Positions 25,935 through 38,640 of a stretch of 64,000 nt of DNA are shown here, piece by piece. The notes under the pieces are model-generated. The model had not been told where the DNA came from. It made no database searches and saw nothing but the letters and a program-made list of their open reading frames with translations. Every line of letters begins with the position of its first letter. Position 1 is the first letter of the stretch. The stretch covers positions 124,001 through 188,000 of the forward strand of contig JAVLUZ010000146.1 in the NCBI GenBank assembly GCA_036768485.1. The letters run 5' to 3'. The position numbers and the translations under genes were made by a program. The DNA is from Mermis nigrescens. Taxonomy: Eukaryota > Nematoda > Enoplea > Mermithida > Mermithidae.

Positions 25935-26065
25935 ACATTAACGTAATTTTTCAAAACTCGTTGATTAATGTAATTTTTCAAAACTTGTTGATTAACGTAA
26001 TTTTTCAAAACTCGTTGATTAACGTAATTTTCCAAAACTCGTTGATTAACGTAATTTTTCAAAGG
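25935..26065 (+). repeat. 27-bp tandem array, left arm of foldback 2
   Basis: About five units of AACGTAATTTTTCAAAACTC then GTTGATT. Nearby unique sequence also carries scattered AACGTAATTTTTCAAA phrases (25530-25640), suggesting older, decayed units. Confidence 0.85.
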
Positions 26066-26756
26066 ACTTTGAAGCGAAAACACTGTTGTAGACACCAATA
26101 TAACCTGCTTTCCGATTGTATTATATACTGTAGCTGCTCAAAAAAGCGCAATCAATGAAAACATAAGCGCTACACTTATACAGATTTTGCAGCGCTGTAT
26201 AGGGCACTACAAAACACTAAATGGCATGCTGTGGGCTCAGGAAAATGCTGGTTAAGGGTAACGGTACCTTTTGTGAGACAGGGGTGACCCTGAATGTGGG
26301 GTGATCCAGTTATGCAACTAAAACTAAAATATCTTAGGAACCAGCAGACCAATTGAGTTGAAAAATTTGGGTATGGGACGGATATGTACTAGCCACACGC
26401 GTATGGTACCTGTATATCTCTAGGATGATTGACTCTAGATGGGTGCTTCCTGAGAAGGGGTGACCCTGGATAAATCTAAAATCAAAATGTCTTACAAAAC
26501 CAGTGTTTGTACCAACTGAGGGAAAATTCCGGAATGGTAGGTAGAAACTCAATTAGGAGTCCCTTTGAGTGGGGCAGCTTCTTTTGATTCTGTTTGGCCG
26601 ACCAGACCATGCCCCAGCACCGACCAACCATGTCATCTGGCCGACTAGAATCATTGAAGAAGCCATTTGTGCAGTGAAAACCTGATACAGTAGTCAAGAC
26701 TTTTATCATCAAAAATGGGCCGTTTGGGAAGGAATAGACCATAGTAAGAATCCTCT

Positions 26757-27640
26757 CAAGCCGACCAGATTTTTGAAATATTTTCAGACTAAAATCACCA
26801 CATTGCCGACCGTCTCACCTGGCCAACTAGATCCAAATCTTAGTAACGGAAGATTTATGAGCAGTAGGAATCCCTCTAAGCAGACCAGATTTTTGAAATT
26901 TTTCGAGAATGAAATCACCGCATCGCCAACCATCCCGCCTGGCCAACCAGACCCAATCTTATATAACAGAAAACCTATAACTGGTATAGTCCCCTTTTAG
27001 CCAACCAGATTTTTGAAATTTAGTTTAACCGACTATGCCACATCACTGACTGTCCCATCTGGTCGACTAAATTCAAATTTTTGCAACAGAAAACACATTA
27101 GTAGTGAAATCCCTCTAAGCCGACCAGATATCCGAAATTTTGTTGGATGAAGCCTACTACATCACCGACTGTCCTATCTAGCTGACTAGATCCAAATTTT
27201 TGTAACACAAAATTTATGAGCAGTAGGAATCCCTCTAAGCTGATTGATTTTCTAAATTTTTCTAGAATGACATAAACACATTGCCGACCATCCTGCCTGG
27301 CCGACTAGACCTAATTTTATATAACAGAAAGCCTATAACTGGTATAATCCCCTTTTAGCCAACTCGATTTTTGAAATTTTTCTTTAACCGACTATACCAC
27401 ATCACTGACCGTCCCATCTGGTCGACTAAATTCAAATTTTTGCGACAGAAAATTTATGAGCAGTGGGAATCCCTTCATGCCATCCAGATTTTTAAAATTT
27501 TGTTTGATCGACCATGCCAAATATCATATTTCTAAATTTGTTTTTGGACCAACAACACTACATCACTGACCGTACCATCTGTCCGACTAGACCTAAATTT
27601 TTATAAGAAAGCCCTTCAAGCCGACCAGATTCTTAAATGC
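26757..27640 (+). repeat. 120-bp tandem array, left arm of foldback 2
   Basis: About seven units spaced 118-121 bp, marked by AAGCCGACCAGATTTTTGAAA, ACATCACCGACCGTCCCATC and CTGGCCGACTAGA. Two sub-types alternate irregularly: one has GAGCAGTAGGAATCC, the other AACTGGTATAGTCCCC. Confidence 0.84.
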
Positions 27641-28199
27641 TTATCTTTAAAGCTCGATTTTTAAGTGATTGGTTATGTTTTTATAAATAATTATGAAATT
27701 TTGTGCTCATAAGTCTTTAGATATATTTCTTAATTTTGACATTAAGATTTGGCATGCAATTTCATGTACCGTTGTTTAAAGCACATCTTATTCCACTTTT
27801 TTTATTCCCCTGAAATTCCTATCAATTGAAACAAACAACTTTTTCTCTAATTGGTGACGTATAGAGCCAAAGTGACTCAAAGTGTAGATGTTTTCAATCT
27901 ACTAAGAATCAAAATAATAACATTAACTATATAGAACTTGCTTGTGTATAAGGAACATAAGAGGCCATTCTTAGGCTCCGGGATACTTGCAAAGAAGGGC
28001 TACATTCCCAACATTGAGGGATGCCCGTGTTTCCAGAATGAATTACACACATGATAAATGTATGTTGTATGCATTGAGCTAGACTGACACCCGATGTCGG
28101 CTTATAGGAACTGGTCAGCTTAGAGTAATTCCAACTCCTAATGAATTTCCTCATTAAAAAAATTTGACTCAAGTAGGCGAAGATGAAGCAGTCGGTGAT

Positions 28200-28870
28200 G
28201 TGGTAAACTCAGCAAACAAAATTTAAGAAATCTGGTTGGCTTAGAGGATTCCCACTGCTCATTAATTTTTTATTAGAAAAATTTGAATCTAGTCGGCCAG
28301 ATGGGACAGTTGGTGATGATAGTATGGTCGGTAAAACAAAATTTCAAAAATCTGCTTGGCTTACAAGGGACTATACCAGTTGTAGGCTTTCTGTTATATA
28401 AAATTATGTCCGGTTGGCCAGGTGGGACAGTCGTTGATGTAGTATGGTCGGTCAAACATAATTTCAAAAATCTGGTTAGCTAAAAAGGGGACTATACCAG
28501 TTATAGGCTTTCTATTATATAAAATTAGGTCTAGTCTGCTAGGTGGGACAGTTGTTGATGTGGTACAATCGGTCAAACAAAATTTTAAAAAGCTGGCTGG
28601 CTAAAAGGGGACTATACCAGTTATAGGCTTTCCGTTATATAAAATTGGATCTAGTCAGCCATGTGGGACGGTTGTGCGATCGCGACAATGTCATTCAAAA
28701 AAATTTTTGAAAATCTGGTCAGTTTAGAGGATTCCTACTGCTCATTAATCCTCTGTTACAAAAATTTGGATCTAGTCGGCCAGCTGGGACAGTCGGCAAT
28801 GCAGTGATTTTAGTCTAAAAAAAATTTCGGAAAATCTGGTCAGCTCAAAAGTATTCCTACTATAGTCGAT
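28200..28870 (-). repeat. 120-bp tandem array, right arm of foldback 2
   Basis: Five to six inverted units of the same 120-bp repeat, marked by TCTGGTTGGCTTAGAG and GGCCAGATGGGACAGTCG. There are fewer units than in the left arm, so the arms differ in copy number. Confidence 0.84.
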
Positions 28871-29569
28871 TCTTTTCCAAACGACCCATTTTTGATAAAA
28901 GTCTTATTACTGTATCAGGTTTTCACTGCACAAATGGCTTCTTCAATCATTCTAGTCGGCCAGATGACACGGTTGGTTGGTGCTGGGGCATGGTCTGGTC
29001 TGGCCAAACAGAATTAAATGAAGCTGCTCATATCAAAGGGATTTCTAATTGAGTCTCTACCTACCATATGGCTTGAAAATATTCGTTCTAAATCCGGAAT
29101 TTCTGCTCAGTTGGTACAAACACTGATTTCGTAAAACATTTTGATTTTTAGTTTTTTCAAGGGTCACCCTTCTCAGGAAGCACCCATCTAGAGTCAATCA
29201 TCCTAGAGATATACAGGTACCATACGCGTGTGGCTAATACATATCTGTTCCATATTCAAACTTTTCAACTCAATAGGTTCACTGGTTCCTAAGATATTTT
29301 AGTTTTAGTTGCCTAACTGGATCACCCGACCCATTCAGGGTCACCCCTGTCTCACCAAAGGTACCGTTACCCTATATCTGCATTTCTCTAAGCCCACTGC
29401 ATGCGTTCAGTGTTGCGTAGTGCCCAATACAGCGCTGCAAAATCTGCATAAGTGTAGCGCTTATGTTTTCATTGATTGCGCTTTTTTGAGCAGCTACAGT
29501 ATATAATACAATCGGAAAGCGATGTTATATTGGTGTCTACAACAGTGTTTTCGCTTCAAAATCCTTTGA

Positions 29570-29775
29570 ATAATAATGTTAATCAACGAGTTTCCGAAAA
29601 ATTATGTTAATCAACGAGTTTTGAAAAATTACGTTAATCAACAAGTTTTGAAAAATTAAGCATTAATCAACAAGTTTTGAAAAATTATGTTAATCAACGA
29701 GTTTTAAAAATTACGTATAATCAACGAGTTTTGGAAAATTGTGTTGATCAACGAGTTTTGAAAAATTATGTTAAT
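29570..29775 (-). repeat. 27-bp tandem array, right arm of foldback 2
   Basis: About seven units of AATCAACGAGTTTTGAAAAA then TTACGTT, the reverse complement of the left array. Confidence 0.85.
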
Positions 29776-30231
29776 GTTGTTTGAATTGTTGTTACTGTCA
29801 GGGCTCAAATGATTAAAAACATTATGCATTGTAAAGAATGATGTTCTTTTTCACACGTTTGTTTAACGTAAAAATTCAAACAATTGAGTATAGCATCCCA
29901 AAATTTCAAACCAAGAGGATCACTACATTGAAATTTTTAGCTTTTCTTTTTCAAGAATTTTACTGTTAAGATACACAAATATTTGAATTTTTACGTCATT
30001 ATCAACAATTATCTGCTGAGTAAAGCGAATATACAGGAAGTTGTTTAACACTTTTTTCAAACTCAGGAGCTCATTTTCTTTGAAAAATTACGTTGATCTC
30101 TTTTTGAAAAATACGTGGATGAAGATTCAAGTTTGAAAAAATACGTTGTTAACTTTCTCTAATTTGAAAAATTACGTTGTTCTCCTATTGTTTAACGTTT
30201 TTAATCATTTGAGATTCCTGGCTTTGCGTAA

Positions 30232-31330
30232 GAATGATACATTTTATTATTGATTTCTTAGCACTATTCTATTCTGATGTAATTCTGTCATGTTTTCCAC
30301 TAATTAATTATAAAATTACTTATAATATTTATATTCAAAATTTTTATAATCATGAAAACGAACTTTTTAGTAATACTATAATTTTAAACGTGAAGTAAAA
30401 ATTTAAATGCTAATTAATAAAATGATTTTTCTCAAATTACTATTATATTAATATTTTAATTGATAGTACTAGCTTAATCTGGTGTAACTTTTGCCGCGCA
30501 TTTTGTTACTTTTATGCTTTAATTGTTGAATTTATGCATCTGCAATCTATGTATATGTTAGGAAAGTAGCTGATTCACTAAAGTCTGTATAAATACAATT
30601 CAAATTTTTAAAAACTCAAATATAATTGATTATTTTATTCAATAATGAATGAAGAAAATGTTTATTCCAAGGCTGTGAATGTGGTGCCCTCGGGGCATTG
30701 ATGGCCGAACTGGATCTCTTGCAATTTGATTAGTCAAATTTGACGCCCAGGACAGACGGCATTTATAGAAAATATTTGCTTTAAAGTTTTTTATTATACA
30801 TAGGTAGTACTGGACTAAAATCAAATTTTTATTCTGCACCCCGTTTTCCGGCAAACTGATAAATTCTCGGCACATTTTATGCACCTAACTCTGTCATCTT
30901 TAGGTACTGATAAAAAAATAAATACTATAAATTGCTGAAATTTTAAACGGTTTTCAGAAAAATCAGTGCAACTTAAAATGATATTATATACCTACAGCAA
31001 GAATGCAAGCAAAAGCAAGTACACCTCTTATACACTGAAGATTGCTTTCAATGAAATGGCCATTTTTAAGATTAAGTTAACAATCTCTGCACGGATTTCA
31101 ATGAATTAAGTGTTTTGAATAGATAATTCTTAAATGAAATTATTTTACCGAAAAAATTTTGCTAGCTTATGGCTACAGTATGCTATGCTCCAAAAACCGT
31201 TGTTATATTGCATGATGTCAACAGCATACAGATTTTGTTTTCTATTTCAAAAAGTAGCATAATAGCTAGATATTTTTGTGTTCCAAACTCTATATCGTTT
31301 TTGTTTTTTCTGTTTCCTAATAGTTCGCCC
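30232..31330. other. AT-rich spacer
   Basis: No gene or repeat border is recognised. Confidence 0.5.
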
Positions 31331-31332
31331 TG

Positions 31333-31371
31333 CTATTATTATTATTATTATTAATATTATTATTATTATTA

Positions 31372-31421
<50 letters not shown>

Positions 31422-31453
31422 ATTATTATTATTATGATTAATATTATTATTAC
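31333..31453. repeat. TTA/TAA microsatellite
   Basis: About 120 bp of imperfect ATT triplets with a few interruptions (TTAATA, ATTGTT, ATGATT). It creates long isoleucine-rich frames on both strands that are not genes. Confidence 0.95.
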
Positions 31454-33530
31454 CACCGTGATCATGGTTTTCGAAATTCTGGTGGCAACTATTTTAAAAA
31501 TTTTTGATTTACTTAGTTTTAATTGTATAAATTTTCTTAAAAAAATTATTGTTTGCAGTGTGAATCCCTTATTTCCCATTGTAAAGGGCTGCTTCCATTT
31601 GTGCCGCACTAAGAATAATGTTTTAGGTATACATCCTATGTAATTAAATAAAAGTCGTTAAAGGTTAGCGAATCTTTTTAATTTTGCGTGAATCTATTTG
31701 TAATCTGTCATTAAAGCCAGGGTCTCATCCAATGCGTCTGACATGTTTGAATCATGATGAAAGGTGGCTAGAAATGTACAGATAGTCTATCGATTTTGGG
31801 GTACCACCAGATTCTCAGGGGGTTCATGCCAGACCCCGCTCACGTCATGTTCCAGAGAGCATTTTTGAGCTAGGATGTCCTATAGTTGGCAGATTAACGA
31901 TAATGAATAACCCATAAAAGCTTGCTTCTTTATGTATATTTGATGATGACTGCATTTTTGCTATAGTTTTTTCTCATTACACGAATCGATTTACTTATGG
32001 GCTAACTTTTTGAGCCCAAGTTACCTCCTACTGGACGAGCCCTTGACTAAATGACGTCGTGCGAAAAAATACATATAATGGTTATGAGATAACATTGTCT
32101 ATTAGGCTGCATCAGAAATACATAGAAAGGTAGGTCTTGTTTGCTATCTTGCTTGCTTGCTTATTTGGACTTGAGGGTGCAGAATTTCGAAGGCAAATGC
32201 TTTCTCAAAATTATAAAAGTTAAACTGAATTAAGGTCACTTAATACCAAAAACGACGTTTTATTTGAGCTCCAAAGTTTTTATGACTTGATTTATGCTAA
32301 TTTATGCAAAGAGTTTAATAAATTCATTTTAAAAGCAAAAGATTGATATGAATGAGGATCACTGCTCACGAAAACGACACCTATGGGATTCGTTTTGGGC
32401 TAATTCATACTAATTAATGCAAGTCTATGAAAAATTTTTGGTTGTGGGAAAAGTTTTTCTAGGGTACCTGTATATGGAGATAATTGTACCTACTTATTCA
32501 TCTTAAAAATTTTTCAATAAGAAACCGAAGAATAGGAAAAAACTTAAGTATTCGACTGCATACGAAACAGAAATTGGCTTACGGATATGCACAATACTGA
32601 AATTAATCGGCACTTTTACAGAATAGCAACTTACACAATACTTAATTTCTTAAAATAGTCTCTTATATTTTTTTTCCTTCAGCTTAGGCTCAGTTGGTAT
32701 AGGGTTATTTATGCATTATCGACTATCTTTAAAAAAAATAATTTCGAACTTTGATTCGTTTCTTTGTAGTATTTCAATTCACCTTTACTTTTAAATTTCC
32801 TAAAATTTATTTCAGTAATAAATTTAATAATAAATTTAAATTCAATTTAATAAATTTGAAAAAAATTAAATTTGTCTGTTCGCTAAATGAAGATTGTTTC
32901 TACAGTATAAAGTTGGTTGACTGCTTAGCAGGCACTTAACTGGCTGTCTGATTCAGAGAGCAACCTAACCTTTTGGGGGACAACCTACGTAAACTAGGAC
33001 AAAAACAGTGCAAAAATAAATGACCTTAAAAATATTTTTTTAGAAATCCAAGGGGGACAAACCGCCGTTATCAGTTACGTACCGTTAATATGAAAAGCCA
33101 AAAAAGTGAGTTTAAATCATAACAACCACCCAAAAATCTGGGAACACGTAGAGTTATTCGTTTACCAACAATGTGCAAAGTAAAAATTTGCGTTCCTGGT
33201 TCGGCCTGATTTGCTCATCTAAATTTTGAAAAATTGCACTTGCTCATCCAAAGATCTTGTCTTAACTAAATGAACAAAGTAATTGGCTCCTCATTTCAGC
33301 ATGAATTACTGATTAAAAAATAAGCAATTCAGTGGCTATCGAACTGCTTAACAATACGCCTGATGATTTAGACTATAGTGATTCTATGACAATCGCAGAG
33401 TCAACTGCAGAAAAGCGCTTACAGAGAAAAATTGTCCAAACGACGTCGGAACAAGCGTCCTCCAGTCGATCTAGAGATGTCTTTTGGATGTTGACCCGGA
33501 TTTGAAATGGGTGGGTCCGTTAAAATAGAA
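31454..33530. other. AT-rich spacer
   Basis: No gene is supported. Near 33330-33520 the sequence is less AT-rich and may be an eroded upstream part of the LINE that follows, but no motif proves it. Confidence 0.4.
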
Positions 33531-33539
33531 TGCTATTAA

Positions 33540-33967
33540 AATGGTTAACTTCTTTGTGACAAATCGTACACAAAAGGATTAAATTTTTGACGCTCTTTCT
33601 GATCGGAAACTAGATATCAGATGGTGAACCTCAAAGGGGCGTTTTGGGCCCCTCTTTGTTTGTGTTATTTGTAAACAACTTTGTACAAGCTGTTGAGCAT
33701 AGTGAAGTCCTTTTCTTTGCTGATGATTGAAGCTTTCTGACTCTTTTTAAAATCATAATCTGTTGCAGAAGGGTTTAGATAAGCTGGTTTCCTGGTCTGA
33801 AGAAAATCGGTTAAGCATATCGCTCCCTGAATGCGTTTTCTTATATCTAGAGTACGCAAATCCTAAAGTTACATATCACATATACCATTTTTTGTTACCT
33901 GACGCAGGTTCTTCAATTCGAAATCTAGAGGTTTCCTTAACAAAAAATCTATCATCTAGTTGTCATC
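33540..33967 (+). pseudogene. LINE reverse transcriptase, middle part (5' of the family B insertion)
   Basis: A degraded non-LTR reverse transcriptase read across several frames. Visible are TNRTQK, a damaged GVPQGSVLGPL-type block ending GPLFV near 33640-33660, the catalytic FADD at 33716-33727 followed directly by a stop codon, and the thumb phrase WSEENRLSIS. Motif order and spacing fit CR1/Jockey-type LINEs. The coding sequence stops at 33967, where family B begins, and resumes at about 37926. It is dead: stops and frameshifts are throughout. Confidence 0.8.
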
Positions 33968-35369
33968 ATAGGATGCGTGTTGACGCGTACCAATAATATA
34001 CTTGCGTACATCCAACATATGTCTCCCTCACAGCTATAACGGCACACGTCTGGGAGGTGCGGTTTTTTTAAAAGGTAGATAAGGGCCCCCATTTTAATCA
34101 TGTTCACACTCAATACCGAGTTAGTTGTGAGTGTGAAAAGTTTGCACCAAAAATTCGAATGATCAGTGGAGTGCCAATTTTCTTTTAAAATGTATTCCAT
34201 GATTAGTAGGTTACGAATCTGGTCCTGAAATTTCTTAACACTCATTAGTTGTTGCACAGGAGTGTAAAGTAGACGGTTGTTTACTGTTTTCATTTGCAGA
34301 AGCATATCTAACTCATTTTACATTCTATGCAGTCTGATTGGTTTCAAAAGGTAGACAGTTATAAACTCTAGGGGAGTGTTTTTTTATTTTTTTCGAAAAC
34401 GTAATATTTTTAAATTTAGAGGCGGTTCATTGAAAAGAGTCTCGGACAAAGAAATTTTTTCTGCCATTTTCTCCACTTAGTAGACAGAACGTGGTAATTA
34501 TCTTTAAAATGTGCCTCGTCCCAAGCGGTACACGTCAAGATTTATTTGTTTTTTACAATCAATATTGCGTTATTAGTGCAGGTGTAAACTGTATACTGAA
34601 ATTTTTTTTCCGCCCAGAGCGTCGTGGATGATGAATTTTCAAATTAAAAAAATACTGTTCTCCGTAAGGTCAGAATAACGAATCTGACCTTTAAACTTTT
34701 CTATAGCCAGTGTTTGGAGAGGTATGAAGAGGTCAACTTTGAATTCTACATCTATTTTCTAATGCCGATAGATAACTCCGTATTGCATATTGTTTAATCA
34801 GATTTTTCTTTTTTTAGAGGTTTTTGACTCGTCTTTAATATATAATTATTTTTACTATCATAAATACACTATTCTTAAACTTCAGTAAAATGATGAATAT
34901 TTTTCAAAATAGTATAATCAAGCTAAAAACTTTGCTGCGAGACTCAGTTAACGTGCATTGTGTTGATAGACAGGCACCTAATCATATGTTCCTGTATGTC
35001 GCCGTGTTAAAAAACCTGCAGCGTAATAAGTATAGGATGTTGTTTGAAAGTAGGGAAATGATTTCAGATTTTTATCTATTGTCCACAATGCAGTAAAATC
35101 CTGAGTGAATAAATATTTAAATCCGCCAATATGTTGAGTTCGTGCAAGTGGCTGACGTATCCGTTCTCACATGTGGATTTAAAAAAGAATAATGGGTTCA
35201 AATCTTCTGAATACTAACTTTTTCAATTTATAAATTCTTTTGGCAAAACCATGCATTTCATTTGATTTATTCATCTATTTAGCTTAAGTAATCGCTGGTT
35301 TCTTCATTTATCGCTTTGTAAAACTTCAAATTTATGTTTACTATTTTATTTTAGGGTCAGTATTTTATC

Positions 35370-35720
35370 ATAGGTAGCGCGTCAGCGCGACCTATAATAT
35401 ACTTGGGTACCCCCAACACCTGTGCACTCCCTATTGCTATAACGGGACACATCTGAGAGGTGCGGCTTTTCTAAAAAGAAAAATAATAAAAAATTCGCTG
35501 CCTGTTTTTTGTTTTTCTTTACACTAGAAACTACCTCTATGAAGACGGTGTGAAGTTTTGGCATATCGTGATTACACAGAGCAAATTTTAAGATTTTTTT
35601 TGTACCGGGCTTGTGGACAACTCAGTATTGACAGATGATGATTGTTTGATTTTTGAATTTCGCCTTAATTCTCGAGTGGGAGTGTAAAGAGTGCAAAAAT
35701 CTGGGGGTTAAAGACACATT
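35370..35720 (+). repeat. Extra family B 5'-end segment inside copy 1
   Basis: ATAGGTAGCGCGTCAGCGCG then ACCTATAATATACTTGGG repeats the family-B start inside copy 1, followed by GGGACACATCTGAGAGGTGCGG as in the other starts. Copy 2 lacks it, so it is a nested, truncated member. Confidence 0.65.
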
Positions 35721-37118
35721 TTTGTCGAGTTTTCGACTTGTTTATGTCTGCCAACAACTCCGGTTATAAGTTTTAAGAATTTTTTATGACAGAAATGCAC
35801 TGCGGATTAAGGGATATCTTGTGCTTACCAGCAAACTATTCCACCATTAATTCGCAGATAGTACCAGAGGATTAGACTTTTACACTCCAGTGGATGAGTA
35901 AAAAAACAAATTTTGTCCTAGATTTCTCTGCCAACTTTTTCGGTTATGAGTTGAGATAAATTGAATAAAATGAAAATAAAGTAACTCTTAAGGGCTACAC
36001 GTCGAAGCAGATCGCGTTCTAAAAAACGTAGTATTGAGTTGTTTATGGGGGTGTAAACTTCGAAATCTGAGCCGTAAAATGGGCGAAAAAACAGATTTGT
36101 TTCGTATTTTGATTGGTAAATCATAGCAAATATTTTGCGGAACATACGTTTGGTACATACAAATGTACTACAATCAAAGGGCTACAAAATGGCCCGAACC
36201 GAATTTATTTACACCAAATTGGGCCTTGAGTTCAGATTTTTAAAGTTTACAATCGTGGTGGACAGTGGAAAATACTTGTTTGTCCATTTTTTTGCTCGCC
36301 ACTTTCTCTGTTCAGAAGTCGGGCTGGGTCGAACAGGATAAAAATGAAGTACTTTCTAAGTGGTACGCGTCACAGCAGATTGCGTTTGTTTTCATCAATA
36401 TTTAGCTTTTCCAAGAGGTGTAAAGCCAAAAAATGGGGGAGTTAAACGTGTTTCTGTCTTGTTTTTGTTCTGCCAAATTCTGGGTTATGAGTCTGGACAT
36501 AATCTCAAGTCTAAAAATGAACCAGAAACCAAATGTGATACGCCAATTTGTTTGCACTCGATAGTGGTATAAAGTGGTTTACATCTGATACTTATTTGAC
36601 CCTCGGGCCATTGTGGAGACTTAATTTTTTCGTAAATGTTGATCGCAATATCAGAGTAATATAAGAATTACGAATCCGACTGAAATTTTTTTCTCTTGTG
36701 GTTGTGTAAAGTTTACATTGCATATTAACTTTAGTTCTAGAGCCTTGCGGAAGCTAATTTTTTTCAAAATGTTCTACGTAAAATCAGAATTAAGAATCTG
36801 ACTGTTAGTTTTCTCTACACCTAGTAGTTGTGTAAAGTTTGCACAATTCATTTGTTGTTAATATGTAGTTTATACCACAAATTCATTTTGCTTCCAAATC
36901 TGAGCGTTAGTGTTCCTTACCCTTGATGATTGCGTAAAGTTTTTGCTGAAAAACATTGATCTGTTTAAATAATGTAAGGATGTTTTGTTTAAAAAGGATA
37001 ATGCCGATGTTAAGAACAATATTGTTTTCCGCGTCCTTGGACTGTAGTAATTACTGTGGCATGTTATTGTATCTGTTTACCGACTGATGTACTCAAATCA
37101 TGCTAATTAAAAATAGAG

Positions 37119-37923
37119 TACTAGCAAACAAAAATGCTATGATGGAACAAAAAAGATGCATATACTTGGAATTGTGGACTATTAAGGATGTTAAAGGAGA
37201 AGACTAGGAAAAAGCTACCTAGAGTCGCAAAATCTGCTAAAAATCACACTTTCGCTAAGCAACGCAAAAAATCGAAGTATATTCTGTGGCCTCTAAAAAA
37301 ATGTCTTTTTTAAATAATTTTCAAAGTTTCAGATAAGAGTGTATAAACGAAATCTATGATGTTTACTTTTTTTAAATTGCTGGCAAGTAGCAACGCTGAC
37401 TAGCTTCGTATCCTAATTGATAGAAAACTAAAGGGTATTGAATTTAAAGTTTTTCTGTTTTGTTATGAGCATTATAGCAAGCAAAGCAGGAGTCGATTGA
37501 TTAGTGCACACAATCGTTTTGGGCATGCTAGTGTACCAACATTTAGCCTGTTTCAAGTCAACTTACGCGTTTCGTACTGTTTTAAACCAACAATTTCTTC
37601 AATTGTCTTGGATGCATCGACGTTTGCTATTTCATTCAATTGGCTTAGAAAGACTGATAGTTTACTCAATATCATTTCCCATAGCTACTGCATAGCTAAC
37701 GTGCTGCCTTTTCAATCATTTTTATGGTTAAGCATTTATTTTGATCTGTTGGCCGCGGAATATACTTCGATTTTTTGCAGCGCTTAGAGAAAGTGTGATT
37801 TTTAGCAGATTTTGCGACTTTAGATAGCTTTTGCCTAGTCCCCTCCTTTTACATCCTTAATAATCCACAATTCCAAGTATTTTCATCGTTTTTGTTCCAT
37901 CACAGCAGTTTTCTTTGCTAGTA
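37119..37923 (+). mobile_element. Inverted-repeat module at the 3' end of family B, copy 1
   Basis: Inverted repeats of about 174 bp (37119-37292 and 37751-37923), tips TACTAGCAAA and TTTGCTAGTA, flank a core of about 458 bp. The arms share AAAATCTGCTAAAAATCACA and GAAGTATATTCTG. The core is present in copy 2 in the opposite direction. A related pair of arms with a different core occurs at 51634-52800. Confidence 0.8.
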
Positions 37924-37925
37924 GT

Positions 37926-38640
37926 ACTAATATATCAGCAAAAGCTTTGAAAATGAGTGCTTTGATAATCAAATGTTTTGAATCACGTGATCTAAAAATG
38001 TTGGTTCTTTCTTTTAAGAATTATCTTCGGCCTATAGTAGAGTATGCTCCAACTGTTTGGAGCCCTCATTTGCTTTTTGATATCAACAGGGTAGAACAGG
38101 TACAGCGAAAATTTACTAAAAGGTTATTTGGATATAAGGGACTTTCTTGTGATGAAAGGCTAAAAGCCTTACTTATAGAGAAGCTTGGACTCCGTAGAAT
38201 TTATTTTGATTTAATTGTAGCGTATAATATTATCCATAAAAATCTCTTGCCTTCTGGAGATTTCTATCAGGTTTATGGTCATGCGCGTTCTAGGAATGCA
38301 TTTGCAAATGAGATCTATTTAGGTAAATTTAGACTTGATTGTAAATAGTATTGTTTTGCTACTAAATCAGCTAGAATTGGGAACAATCTTCCACAATATA
38401 TTCGAAATTCTCCAAATGTTGAGAAGACATTTGAGAGAAGATTTGAAAAATGTTGATTTCGGGAATTTTTTGATTTCACTATTCGCAATTCACTATTTGC
38501 CTGGTGTCCAGGATATTTCGCATTTTACACTTTGCTATCTTATTTTCCTTGCGACTTTATTTATCCTTGCGTTTATTTCGGATAAAGTATTAGTATTAGT
38601 TATAGCACTAAACTGGAAAAAACGATAGAACGCCAAGCCT
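37926..38640 (+). pseudogene. LINE reverse transcriptase C-terminal part and 3' tail
   Basis: The continuation of the LINE cut at 33967. The frame at 37947-38348 carries YLRPIVEYAPTVWSPH, VEQVQRKFTKRLFGYKGLS and KLGLRRIYFDLIVAYNIIH. These are the hallmark C-terminal blocks of CR1/Jockey-type elements. After a stop at 38346 the same frame goes on with ARIGNNLPQYIRNSP, the usual end of the protein. An AT-rich tail ends near AAGTATTAGTATTAGT. It is truncated, with at least two stops. Confidence 0.85.

Larger units (their letters stand above)
25481..30231. mobile_element. Foldback element 2 (4.75-kb inverted repeat)
   Basis: A second large palindrome. The tips are TTACGGAAAGCCAG on the left and the reverse complement of TTACGCAAAGCCAG on the right; GAAT lies just outside both ends and may be a 4-bp target duplication. 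From outside in, each arm has a unique end, a 27-bp tandem array, about 0.6 kb of matching unique sequence, and a 120-bp tandem array. The loop is about 27650-28200. No transposase is visible. The plan is the same as foldback 1 but the sequence is unrelated. Confidence 0.83.
33968..37923 (+). mobile_element. Family B long repeat, copy 1, inserted in a LINE
   Basis: A 3.95-kb repeat separating two halves of one LINE reading frame. It starts with a decayed hairpin (ATAGG, GCGT, GACGCG) followed by ATAATATACTTG and ends TTTGCTAGTA. Its sequence matches copy 2 at 46020-49313 in the same order, with insertions and deletions. Relative to copy 2 it has an extra segment near 35250-35730 that includes a second family-B start at 35370. 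No transposase or recombinase is recognised in it. No clear target duplication is seen. Confidence 0.75.

Noticed and set aside
25935..29775. Regular short repeats that might be read as a CRISPR array
   Set aside because: The 27-bp units are directly adjacent with no unique spacers, lie in a foldback, and the DNA is eukaryotic.
31247..31643. Isoleucine-rich frames of about 120 codons on both strands
   Set aside because: Produced by the TTA microsatellite.
33968..37923. Family B as a Helitron
   Set aside because: The GC-rich hairpin near one end is suggestive, but there is no TC start, CTRR end or Rep/helicase coding sequence, and the other end is an inverted-repeat module.
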